Assembly: GCA_018334775.1 (NCBI GenBank) | Contig: JAGXLJ010000041.1 | Location: forward strand, 1 to 8,058 | Direction of reading: 5' to 3' | Source: Halodesulfurarchaeum sp. | GTDB taxonomy: Archaea; Halobacteriota; Halobacteria; Halobacteriales; Halobacteriaceae | Length of the DNA stretch: 8,058 bases | Shown here: positions 1 to 5,807 of the stretch, one piece after another | Position numbering within the stretch: position 1 is the first letter of the stretch | How the letters are laid out: every line of letters begins with the position of its first letter | Program-made: the position numbers and the translations under genes | Notes under the pieces: generated by a model | Seen by the model: the letters and a program-made list of their open reading frames with translations, nothing else | The model's database searches: none | Told to the model about the DNA's origin: nothing

Positions 1-1022
1 TCCAGGGGGTTGCCGTGGAACCGCCACAGACTGGAACGCCAACTGCGCAGTCGTATGTTGGCAACTGGTCCACGGGGGAGACTCGAACAGTCTCTTTCAG
101 GGCCGGGTTCGATCAGGACGCGATCGTCCGGGACTACGTGACGAACCTGGCCATTAGCTACGAGAACGAGGGCGGGGACGAGATGCCCGAGCGAACCCGA
201 TCCATCGGACTCGAACCCCTTCCAGAGCAGAACTTCTCGGTTTCGTCGGTCGAAAGGGATCTCTATGTCGGTGAAGAAGGCGACCTTCTCGTGGCCGTGA
301 CAAATACCGCCGATCGGCCCGTCGACGGCGTCGTCGTTACGGCTGAAACCCAGGAACAGAACATCAACTTCTACAATGCCCGCTATGCGGTGGCCGAACT
401 TGGAGCCGGCGAATCAGCAGTGTCACAGTTCCGAGTCGGCATCACCGAGGAGGCCGAACCGGGCCCGCGTGTGTTCGAGCTTTCCGCTCGATATCGCGAT
501 CCGCAGGGTGACATCCGAACGACTGATTCCAGGGACATCATCGCCGACGTGGAACCAAGTCGGGACGCCTTCGACCTCGAGGTCACAGAGGAGACATTCA
601 GTCCCGGGGCGTCCGGCCCGTTTCAGGTCACGGTGACGAACAATCGGAACGAGACGCTCAGCAACATCCAGGCCAAACTCTTCACCGACGACCCACTGGA
701 TAGTGACGACGATTCGGCCTTTATTGAGGACCTCGAGCCCGGTGAATCGGCGACGATGACCCTCGATCTGAGCGTCGGTGGGGCTGCCCGTGAGAAGACC
801 TATTCGGCGTCGATGGACTTCCGGTTCGACAACGCCCGCGGTGACAGCGAACTCTCCGATACCCAGCGGGTTCCGGTCGAGGTCAGAGAGTCGGACTCGA
901 TGCTCAGCCCGTTACTGGGGGTCCTCCTGGGCATCGGAATTGTGGCACTCCTGATTGTCGGCTGGCGGTTCGACGTGGGTGACCACATCCGAACAGCGTA
1001 TCGAATGGCCCTGGGCCCCTGA
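1..1022 (+). CDS. COG1361/NEW3-like extracellular beta-sandwich protein with C-terminal membrane anchor (5' end outside window)
   Basis: The reading frame is open to the left edge (first full codon at base 3), so the visible 339 residues are the C-terminal part of a longer protein. A GTG at 15 could start a shorter protein, but nothing supports it. The visible part looks like repeated Ig-like beta-sandwich modules. Two have the pattern 'F.V..........G....L.V.VTN....P..', at about residues 77-185 and 189-295, with 'LGAGESA' and 'LEPGESA' turn motifs typical of COG1361/NEW3/CARDB domains. A single hydrophobic helix at about residues 301-321 (LGVLLGIGIVALLIVGWRF) follows and ends in a short basic tail, giving a membrane anchor with most of the protein outside. 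The gene ends two bases before the RND transporter start, so the two are almost certainly cotranscribed. I infer an accessory or adaptor role for the exporter. The domain class is fairly sure, the exact function is not. Confidence 0.8.
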   Translation, partial: QGVAVEPPQTGTPTAQSYVGNWSTGETRTVSFRAGFDQDAIVRDYVTNLAISYENEGGDEMPERTRSIGLEPLPEQNFSVSSVERDLYVGEEGDLLVAVTNTADRPVDGVVVTAETQEQNINFYNARYAVAELGAGESAVSQFRVGITEEAEPGPRVFELSARYRDPQGDIRTTDSRDIIADVEPSRDAFDLEVTEETFSPGASGPFQVTVTNNRNETLSNIQAKLFTDDPLDSDDDSAFIEDLEPGESATMTLDLSVGGAAREKTYSASMDFRFDNARGDSELSDTQRVPVEVRESDSMLSPLLGVLLGIGIVALLIVGWRFDVGDHIRTAYRMALGP

Positions 1023-1024
1023 CC

Positions 1025-3466
1025 ATGCTCCGTCCCGGTGGCGATATCGATGTCGATCCCCTCTTCGCTGCCGTCGATCATCAGATTGTGGCCCATTCAA
1101 AACGGGTCATCCTGCTCTTTCTGGTTCTGACGACCGTTTTCGCGGGTGGTCTCGCTGGCGTCGGGATCGATGCAGGGACCCAGCGCTTTTTCGAAAGCGT
1201 CCCGGAACATCACACCCAGGAGTCCGTCGAGGACGAATTCGGCTCGGTCTTCGACGCAGACGAGGAATCGACTCAGATCGTCATCACGGATGAAAACGTC
1301 TTCTCGCGACGAGCGCTGCTCCGAATCCTTACACTCCAGGAAACGATCGAAGATGACGAGTCTCTCAGAGTGAGCGACGTACAGGGAATCGCGCCTGGCA
1401 TCGCCCGGATCCTGGATCCGTTCGCGACGACGACCGAGGCCCAACGGCGGGCAATCGAAACCGCCTCCGAGTCAGACATTCGAGCCGCCGGGCGCACGCT
1501 GGTCGACCAGCAACCACAGGTCACACGACTATTGAGTGAGGATCGGAACCTCGAGGAACCGCGAGCGGGGGCGACCATCGTCGTGGTTTCACACAGTGTT
1601 CCGCAAGGGGCGGACGAGACGCTCGAAGAAATTCAGGAACAGATCAAAGCGACCGCCGAAACCAGCGACGGAGACATCCAGGTCTTCGGCGGGGCGATTC
1701 AACAGGCGGGCTTCGATCGAGCGATTTTCGAGTCCCTCTCGCTGATCATTCCCCTTGTCGGAGTGCTCATTCTGTGCTTCCTCGTCATCGCCTATCGGGA
1801 CCCCATTGATCTGGTGCTCGCACTGGTGAGTCTCCTATTTGCCATCGTCTGGACCTTCGGGTTCATGGGGTATGCTGGGATTCCGTTCAATCTGATGATG
1901 GTCGCCGTGCCGGTCCTGCTGCTCGGGGTGGGGATCGATTTCGGGATTCATGCGGTCAACAGATATCGAGAGGAGCGAGGGGTGGAGGTAGACAATCGGA
2001 CCAGCATGTCGCGGGCGAACGACCAGCTCCTGGTCGCCTTTTTCATCGTCAGCGTAACGAACGTGATCGGGTTCTCGGCCAACGGAACGAGCACCCTCGA
2101 ACCAGTCCGGGAGTTCGGCTTCGTCGTCGCCCTGGGAATGGTTTTTACCCTTTTTGTCTTCGGGATTTTCCTCCCATCGCTGAAACTCGTTACCGATGAC
2201 TGGCGAGAATCGCATGGGATCTACCAGTTTTCGATCACCCCACTTGGTGGCGAGGAATCACGCCTTGGGGACCTCCTTCGGGGAAGTGCCCGATTCGCCA
2301 AAACACATCCGTTTGTCCTGCTCGCGATCCTATTGGTCATCACGGGGATGGCTGGCTATTCGGCGACGAACGTGGAGTCGAAATTCGAAACCGAGGACTT
2401 CCTGCCCTACGCCGATCATCCCCCGCAGATCGAGGTCATTCCGGACGCGGTCTCCCCCTCGGAGTTCGAGATCACTGAAACCTCGAACTACATCTCGGAC
2501 ACGTTCACGACGACGAACACCGAACAAGTCACACTCTATGTCGAGGGACCACTCCGACAGGACCATGCCCTCGAGACTGTCTATCGGGCTGGAGTCGATC
2601 CACCGGATTCCTTCGTCCGCACCGACGGCAGAGCCGTTTCACAGGGCCTCATCGACGTTATTCACAGCTATGCGCAGCAGGACCCCGAGTTCGCTGCGAT
2701 GGTCGCTCGAAACGACCTGTCTGGCAACGGCGTTCCAGACCGGCATGTCGGCGCAATCTACGACGAATTACTCCGATCCGACTACCGTGATCGAGCCCGC
2801 CAGTACGTCACTGAGGACACGCAGGCGACCAAGGTGGTCTATCAGGTCAAAGCCAGCGCAAGTCAGAAAGCCGTGACCGAGGACACCCGAAGCGTCGCTG
2901 CTGAGGCCCGCTTTGAGGCAGTGGCTACCGGGGACACGATCGTCTTCCGGGCGCTCACGGAGGCACTGCTTACCTCGGCGGTTCGGAGTTTCAGCGTGGC
3001 ATTTTCGTTCACGGCGCTGTTCCTGATCTTCATCTTCGGCCTTCTTGAAGGCCGACCCTCTCTGGGGGTTGCAAACATGGTGCCGGTGACCGTCGCGATC
3101 ATCTGGCTTGTCGGCATCATGCCGGTTCTCGGAATCGCCTTCAACGCGCTTACAGCGACGATCCTGGCCATCACAATTGGGTTGGGGGTCGCATACTCGG
3201 TACATGTCACCCACCGATTCATCGACGAATACGAGAAACGGGGATCTGTCCACGAGTCCTTGCTCGTGACGATGGGCGGGACCGGAGGCGGTGTCACAGC
3301 AAGTATGTTGACGACAGCTGGGAGTGTGACGGTCATGGCCGTCTCGGTAAACCCGATTCTGGGTGAATTCGGGCTCTTGACTGCAATCAGTACGATCTTT
3401 TCCTATCTCGCTGCCGTGGTCGTCTTGCCACTGACCCTCCGGGGATGGGCCAGCGTCGCCGGGTGA
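1025..3466 (+). CDS. RND/MMPL-family exporter (HAE3-like), 12 membrane segments
   Basis: This 813-residue protein has the duplicated RND layout. TM1 is at about 28-48, followed by an external domain to about 235. TM2-6 span about 236-388, TM7 about 428-447, a second external domain about 450-645, and TM8-12 about 653-805. TM4 holds the family motif GVGIDFGIHAVNRYREE, with Asp305 as the likely proton-relay residue. The matching TM10 segment reads GLGVAYSVHVTHRF, so Ala723 sits where the second Asp would be expected. Length and architecture fit the archaeal hydrophobe/amphiphile efflux-3 or MMPL group, which move lipids or amphiphiles using an ion gradient; the substrate here is unknown. ATG 1025 lies two bases after the upstream stop with no clear Shine-Dalgarno, which suggests translational coupling to the COG1361-like gene. 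SecDF-type proteins share the fold, but they come as split SecD/SecF with different signature motifs. Confidence 0.92.
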   Translation: MLRPGGDIDVDPLFAAVDHQIVAHSKRVILLFLVLTTVFAGGLAGVGIDAGTQRFFESVPEHHTQESVEDEFGSVFDADEESTQIVITDENVFSRRALLRILTLQETIEDDESLRVSDVQGIAPGIARILDPFATTTEAQRRAIETASESDIRAAGRTLVDQQPQVTRLLSEDRNLEEPRAGATIVVVSHSVPQGADETLEEIQEQIKATAETSDGDIQVFGGAIQQAGFDRAIFESLSLIIPLVGVLILCFLVIAYRDPIDLVLALVSLLFAIVWTFGFMGYAGIPFNLMMVAVPVLLLGVGIDFGIHAVNRYREERGVEVDNRTSMSRANDQLLVAFFIVSVTNVIGFSANGTSTLEPVREFGFVVALGMVFTLFVFGIFLPSLKLVTDDWRESHGIYQFSITPLGGEESRLGDLLRGSARFAKTHPFVLLAILLVITGMAGYSATNVESKFETEDFLPYADHPPQIEVIPDAVSPSEFEITETSNYISDTFTTTNTEQVTLYVEGPLRQDHALETVYRAGVDPPDSFVRTDGRAVSQGLIDVIHSYAQQDPEFAAMVARNDLSGNGVPDRHVGAIYDELLRSDYRDRARQYVTEDTQATKVVYQVKASASQKAVTEDTRSVAAEARFEAVATGDTIVFRALTEALLTSAVRSFSVAFSFTALFLIFIFGLLEGRPSLGVANMVPVTVAIIWLVGIMPVLGIAFNALTATILAITIGLGVAYSVHVTHRFIDEYEKRGSVHESLLVTMGGTGGGVTASMLTTAGSVTVMAVSVNPILGEFGLLTAISTIFSYLAAVVVLPLTLRGWASVAG

Positions 3467-3540
3467 GTAAACAGCCTCGTGCGCGGTGTCGGAAGAAGTG
3501 GTTGAACGGTATATCGAAGATACAGAACACTGAGCCGAGT

Positions 3541-3591
3541 GTCGGGTTTCACCCCCGACCCCGGTGGGTCGGGGAACTCGCCCTTGAAACC
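3541..3591. other. nested and competing inverted repeats in a convergent gap, possible bidirectional terminator or RNA element
   Basis: The 128-bp gap between two convergent genes holds a perfect 9-bp stem, CCCCGACCC (3553-3561) with GGGTCGGGG (3566-3574), around a CGGT loop. An outer 7-bp pair, GGTTTCA (3545-3551) and TGAAACC (3585-3591), encloses it. GTCGGG occurs at 3541-3546 and again at 3568-3573, on both sides of CCCGAC (3554-3559), so two hairpins compete for the same centre strand. CGAGT (3536-3540) and ACTCG (3576-3580) form another pair. A strong T-run does not follow on either strand; the first is TTTT at 3604-3607, inside the opposing gene. Position suggests termination of both transcripts. 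An old insertion-sequence end is an alternative. No gene is seen in 3467-3594. Confidence 0.5.
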
Positions 3592-3594
3592 AGT

Positions 3595-4353
3595 TTAGAT
3601 CGCTTTTATGGTCGGGAGCAACTCGTCGCGGGAGGCCTCTGCGACCGACCGGATCCGGTCGAGTTGCTCGCTCGTAAACGGGACGGGATGGAAGCCCCTC
3701 TCCAGTGGGACACTCTCGGACCGGTCGCCGCGGAGTCGGAGTTGCCGGTCTTCCATGTCCGTCAACAAGACCGTGTCGGCGGCGTCCTCGACGCGCCCGA
3801 TTTCTGCCGCATACGCCGAGGAACTCACGGTGAACAGACTGGTCAGGTCTTCGCGCTTTACAGTCTCCTCGAAAGCGTCCAGAATCGGGTCTCGATACGT
3901 GTCGGAGAAGAGGAAGAGGTTGAGCGCGGTTCCGAAAAGCACGGTTCCCGGACCGGAATCATCGGTGCGGTCGAGGGCTTGCTCGATCGTCTTTCGCCAG
4001 ACGGCCGGGTCGAGCAAGTTGCCACGAATCATCTCCTCCGAAATTTCAATGGCGTCGACGCCTGGGTCCATGGTGGGATCGAAATCCACGAATTCGACCT
4101 GCTCGTCGATAACCGAGCGCTCGGTGTCGTAGAGCAACTCCATGGTGTCATAGACGAACTCGGCGCCGGAGTTTGTCAGGAGGAGGACGCTCTGACCGCC
4201 GGCGTCGAGCCAGGCGTCGAGAACTGCAAAGCCGATGAGGGGCTTGCCTGAGCCCCCCGGGCCAGAAATCACGGTCGACGTGTTTGTCGGGATGCCGTCC
4301 GGGGCGACGGACGTGAACCACGCTTTCTCTGGGGTGAAAGTCTCGCCTGTCAT
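3595..4353 (-). CDS. RecA/KaiC-like (RAD55-related) protein with degenerate ATP-binding motifs
   Basis: This 252-residue soluble protein starts like single-domain KaiC/RAD55 homologues: a 'GIPTNTSTVISGPGGSGK' loop at about 20-37, then a helix, then the strand 'QSVLLLTNS' at about 54-62. The P-loop reads GPGGSGKP (31-38), with Pro38 in place of the Ser/Thr that coordinates magnesium. The expected Walker B strand is TVLFGTALN (137-145), without the usual Asp. The C-terminal half still reads as a RecA-like fold ('SLFTVSSSA', 'ADTVLLTDM'), so the protein probably keeps the fold and may bind but not hydrolyse nucleotide. Haloarchaea carry such proteins, often labelled HTR-like or RecA-superfamily, with no settled function. 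It ends convergently with the RND gene and lies 80 bp downstream of the DUF364 gene on the same strand. A weak TATA-like AATACC sits about 30 bases upstream of the ATG. Confidence 0.8.
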   Translation of the reverse strand: MTGETFTPEKAWFTSVAPDGIPTNTSTVISGPGGSGKPLIGFAVLDAWLDAGGQSVLLLTNSGAEFVYDTMELLYDTERSVIDEQVEFVDFDPTMDPGVDAIEISEEMIRGNLLDPAVWRKTIEQALDRTDDSGPGTVLFGTALNLFLFSDTYRDPILDAFEETVKREDLTSLFTVSSSAYAAEIGRVEDAADTVLLTDMEDRQLRLRGDRSESVPLERGFHPVPFTSEQLDRIRSVAEASRDELLPTIKAI

Positions 4354-4362
4354 CGCCTGTCA
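4343..4362. repeat. perfect tandem 10-bp duplication across the start codon of the KaiC-like gene
   Basis: The decamer TCGCCTGTCA occurs twice without a gap (4343-4352 and 4353-4362). On the minus strand this gives TGACAGGCGA twice, and the start ATG at 4353-4351 straddles the boundary between the copies. Ten bases is not a multiple of three, so the outer copy cannot extend the reading frame. It also places AGGCG just before the ATG, which may serve as a weak ribosome-binding sequence. Confidence 0.6.
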
Positions 4363-4415
4363 ATTGGCGCGAGACGCCCAAAGGTATTGCTGACGGTCGC
4401 CGCCGTTTGCACGCG

Positions 4416-4433
4416 TTCCACCAATCTGTGGAA
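4416..4433 (-). terminator. hairpin directly after the DUF364 stop codon
   Basis: TTCCAC (4416-4421) and GTGGAA (4428-4433) form a perfect 6-bp stem around a 6-base loop. The hairpin abuts the TGA of the upstream minus-strand gene (4434-4436). No T-run follows on the minus strand, so termination is only suggested by position. A 3'-end stabilising hairpin is equally possible. Confidence 0.35.
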
Positions 4434-5234
4434 TCAGTCGAGGCACAGTCCGGGCAGCGAGGAGACCGTGGGATCGACGACTGCCCACTTGGTGAGCCCG
4501 CCGTCGTGAAGGTCTGCTTCTGATTTTCCCCCGGTGATGGCACGCCTGACGTGTTCGGGATCCGTTACACTCGCACCGGCAACCATCGACACACCGGCCT
4601 CGAAGAGTGGTTGGGGACCAAACGAGGCACTTGCCCCCACTACCACGACGGTCTGATCGGGCCGCGCCGCTTGTAGGTAGGTCTCGATCCCACCCCACAC
4701 GAGTGACGAACCCGTTATGAAAAGGACCTCGGCTTCGGGTACCAGTTCGGAGGCGGCCGCCGGCGGATGCATGGCGGTGTCCAGTTCGGCTGCGAGGGAC
4801 TCCGGAACCGTCACCGTCTGCGGGTTCCGTTCGAACACGTCGACATGACCCGCGTCGAGGTGTTTCAGAACCGGCCCGAAGAGCCCGACCATGGCGACCT
4901 GTTCGGTCTCCGGGTCGAGACTCCGGAACGGATCGAGGCCAGGCTGTCTCTGGTTCGGTGGGTCAATAGCGTTGAGCGCGGCCACGCCCACTGCCCGCGT
5001 TCCGGTGTCCGTCGCAGTCGCCCCCTGCCGGGCGACCTCGTATGTCGAGTTTCCCGTCACATCTGGGATGGGGCCCTCGGGATTCATCGCGACACCGGCC
5101 AAACCCACCTCAGTTTGAACCATGACCAGTTCGTCGCCCTCGACGACGGCACTGACCTCGAATCCAGGATCCGGGAGCGCTTCGGTCCGTTTCGCAAGGA
5201 TGGTGCCAGCAGTGGGCGATTCGTCCATAACCAT
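4434..5234 (-). CDS. DUF4213/DUF364-type Rossmann-like protein (putative heavy-metal chelation family)
   Basis: This 266-residue cytoplasmic protein has two parts. The N-terminal part (about 1-92) includes 'GVAALNA' and resembles DUF4213. The C-terminal part (about 110-237) matches DUF364. It begins with 'VAMVGLFGPVLKHL', continues with 'VDVFERNP' and 'AEVLFITGSSLVWGGIETYL', and then has 'VVVVGASASFGPQPLFEAGV..VAGASVTDP'. These mark a Rossmann-like fold. The family carries a 'heavy-metal chelation' label from comparative work, but no metal site can be proved here. Possible starts are TTG 5237, ATG 5234 and ATG 5228. I chose 5234 because GAGGG lies four bases upstream on the minus strand. ATG 5228 stays possible, with a TTATTC box about 27 bases before it. 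It is divergent from the DUF4242-like gene and shares an intergenic region rich in inverted repeats. Confidence 0.8.
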   Translation of the reverse strand: MVMDESPTAGTILAKRTEALPDPGFEVSAVVEGDELVMVQTEVGLAGVAMNPEGPIPDVTGNSTYEVARQGATATDTGTRAVGVAALNAIDPPNQRQPGLDPFRSLDPETEQVAMVGLFGPVLKHLDAGHVDVFERNPQTVTVPESLAAELDTAMHPPAAASELVPEAEVLFITGSSLVWGGIETYLQAARPDQTVVVVGASASFGPQPLFEAGVSMVAGASVTDPEHVRRAITGGKSEADLHDGGLTKWAVVDPTVSSLPGLCLD

Positions 5235-5287
5235 CAATCCCTCTGCAGACTGAATAAGTCACCCGGACTGAAGTGGACCTGTGTGAG

Positions 5288-5325
5288 TACTGGAAATATG
5301 ATATAGTATTGGGGAAACCCCAGTA
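5288..5325. promoter_or_regulatory. AT-rich core with inverted repeats in the divergent promoter region
   Basis: TACTGG (5288-5293) and CCAGTA (5320-5325) are perfect inverted copies. They enclose an AT-rich stretch around ATGATATAGTATT (5299-5311) that could supply a TATA box on either strand. Inside the right side, TGGGG-AAA-CCCCA (5310-5322) forms a 5-bp stem with a 3-base loop. If the minus-strand TATATC is used, the DUF364 transcript would carry a leader of roughly 40-50 bases. No start site can be fixed from sequence alone. Confidence 0.4.
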
Positions 5326-5334
5326 ACGGACCCA

Positions 5335-5356
5335 AGGTGTGGATACACCTATGGTG
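5335..5356. promoter_or_regulatory. perfect 16-bp dyad AGGTGT-GGAT-ACACCT, likely operator
   Basis: AGGTGT (5335-5340) and ACACCT (5345-5350) are exact inverted copies around a 4-base spacer. A further GGTG (5353-5356) pairs with the CACC (5346-5349) of the right arm around TAT, so three half-sites alternate in orientation. The dyad ends 37 bases before the ATG of the downstream + gene. That puts it just upstream of, or over, where its core promoter would lie (a weak CTTTCGAAAA at 5361-5370). This spacing fits a transcription-factor site acting on one or both divergent genes. Confidence 0.5.
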
Positions 5357-5387
5357 CTTTCTTTCGAAAATCCGAACGGTGGATCCA

Positions 5388-5669
5388 ATGGCACGAATCA
5401 TAACGATGCGGTATTCCGAGGACGGACGGCTCCCGGATGCCTCTCGCGAGGAACTCGAAGAGCTTCAGGCAAACGTCGTCGAGACCGTCGAGCAGTACGA
5501 CAACGTGACGTTTAAGGGCACCTTCGCAAACGAGGACGGAATGGGCATCTGTGAGTGGGAGGCCCCGGATGTCGAAACCGTCGTCGAAATCTACGAGGAA
5601 TCCGGCGCCAACGACGTCGCACCGAGCGACGAAATCATCGAAGTAGAACAGGTTCTTCCGCTCGAATAG
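5388..5669 (+). CDS. small acidic DUF4242-like protein
   Basis: The protein is 93 residues with a ferredoxin-like alpha/beta pattern. A strand 'ARIITMRY' comes first, then a helix (about 18-35, 'REELEELQANVVETVEQY') and 'NVTFKGTFANEDGMGICEWEAPD'. A second helix ('VETVVEIYEESG') and a last strand, 'IIEVEQVLPL', follow. The 'EDG..IC.WEAPD.E.V' core resembles DUF4242. A characterised Streptomyces member binds nickel, but this protein has no histidine and only one cysteine, so metal binding is not supported here. ATG 5388 is chosen over the in-frame GTG at 5337 because family-like sequence begins there and GGTGGA lies four bases upstream. It is divergently transcribed from the DUF364 gene, and a T-run follows its stop. 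Confidence 0.75.
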   Translation: MARIITMRYSEDGRLPDASREELEELQANVVETVEQYDNVTFKGTFANEDGMGICEWEAPDVETVVEIYEESGANDVAPSDEIIEVEQVLPLE

Positions 5670-5696
5670 GGCTCTTTTGGCCCATCGGGAGTTTTT
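5669..5696 (+). terminator. putative archaeal terminator after the DUF4242-like gene
   Basis: Directly at the stop codon, GGGC (5669-5672) can pair with GCCC (5680-5683) around TCTTTTG. A TTTTT run follows at 5692-5696. Archaeal termination depends mainly on T-runs, and both TTTT (5675-5678) and TTTTT lie on the coding strand just past the gene. The stem is weak. Confidence 0.45.
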
Positions 5697-5729
5697 CAAC
5701 AAACGCCGCTCGAAGGTGGATTGCTACGC

Positions 5730-5756
5730 TAATATATTACTGAATAACATGATTAT
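5730..5756. promoter_or_regulatory. AT-rich palindromes upstream of the sulfhydrylase promoter
   Basis: TAATATATTA (5730-5739) is a perfect 10-bp palindrome. About five bases on, ATAA-CATGA-TTAT (5744-5756) forms a second dyad. They lie some 20-50 bases upstream of the TATA box of the metY-type gene, in a stretch much richer in A and T than the flanking genes. They may bind a regulator responding to sulfur amino acids, but no known operator consensus is recognised. The rest of 5697-5776 shows nothing else. Confidence 0.35.
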
Positions 5757-5776
5757 GACATACTTTATTCGCAGAG

Positions 5777-5782
5777 TTTATA
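5777..5782 (+). promoter_or_regulatory. TATA box (TTTATA) of a leaderless promoter for the sulfhydrylase gene
   Basis: TTTATA is centred about 28 bases before ATG 5808. Archaeal transcription starts roughly 25-28 bases past the TATA centre, so the transcript should begin at or within a base or two of the start codon. This argues against the in-frame TTG at 5805. No Shine-Dalgarno sequence precedes the ATG, as expected for a leaderless message. Confidence 0.65.
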
Positions 5783-5807
5783 CAACGACCTCTACTTTCC
5801 CCAATTG

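Noticed and set aside
2196..2876. 226-codon + strand frame inside the RND gene
   Set aside because: Its product is extremely Arg/Ser-rich, as expected of an out-of-frame reading of acidic haloarchaeal coding sequence.
3504..3512. AACGGTATA shared with 7121-7129, each before a C/G-rich hairpin, suggesting an IS remnant after the RND gene
   Set aside because: A nine-base match and similar base content are within chance for two intergenic regions, the surrounding sequences do not align, and no transposase fragment is present at 3467-3594.
3445..4251. Long + strand open frame (268 codons) opposite the KaiC-like gene
   Set aside because: It starts inside the RND gene and runs through the hairpin region. 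The minus-strand frame has a clear RecA-like pattern, and long antisense frames are common in GC-rich haloarchaeal DNA.
5337..5387. N-terminal extension of the DUF4242-like gene from GTG 5337
   Set aside because: The extra 17 residues do not look like a haloarchaeal protein start and would be encoded by the dyad and promoter region, while ATG 5388 has an adjacent GGTGGA.
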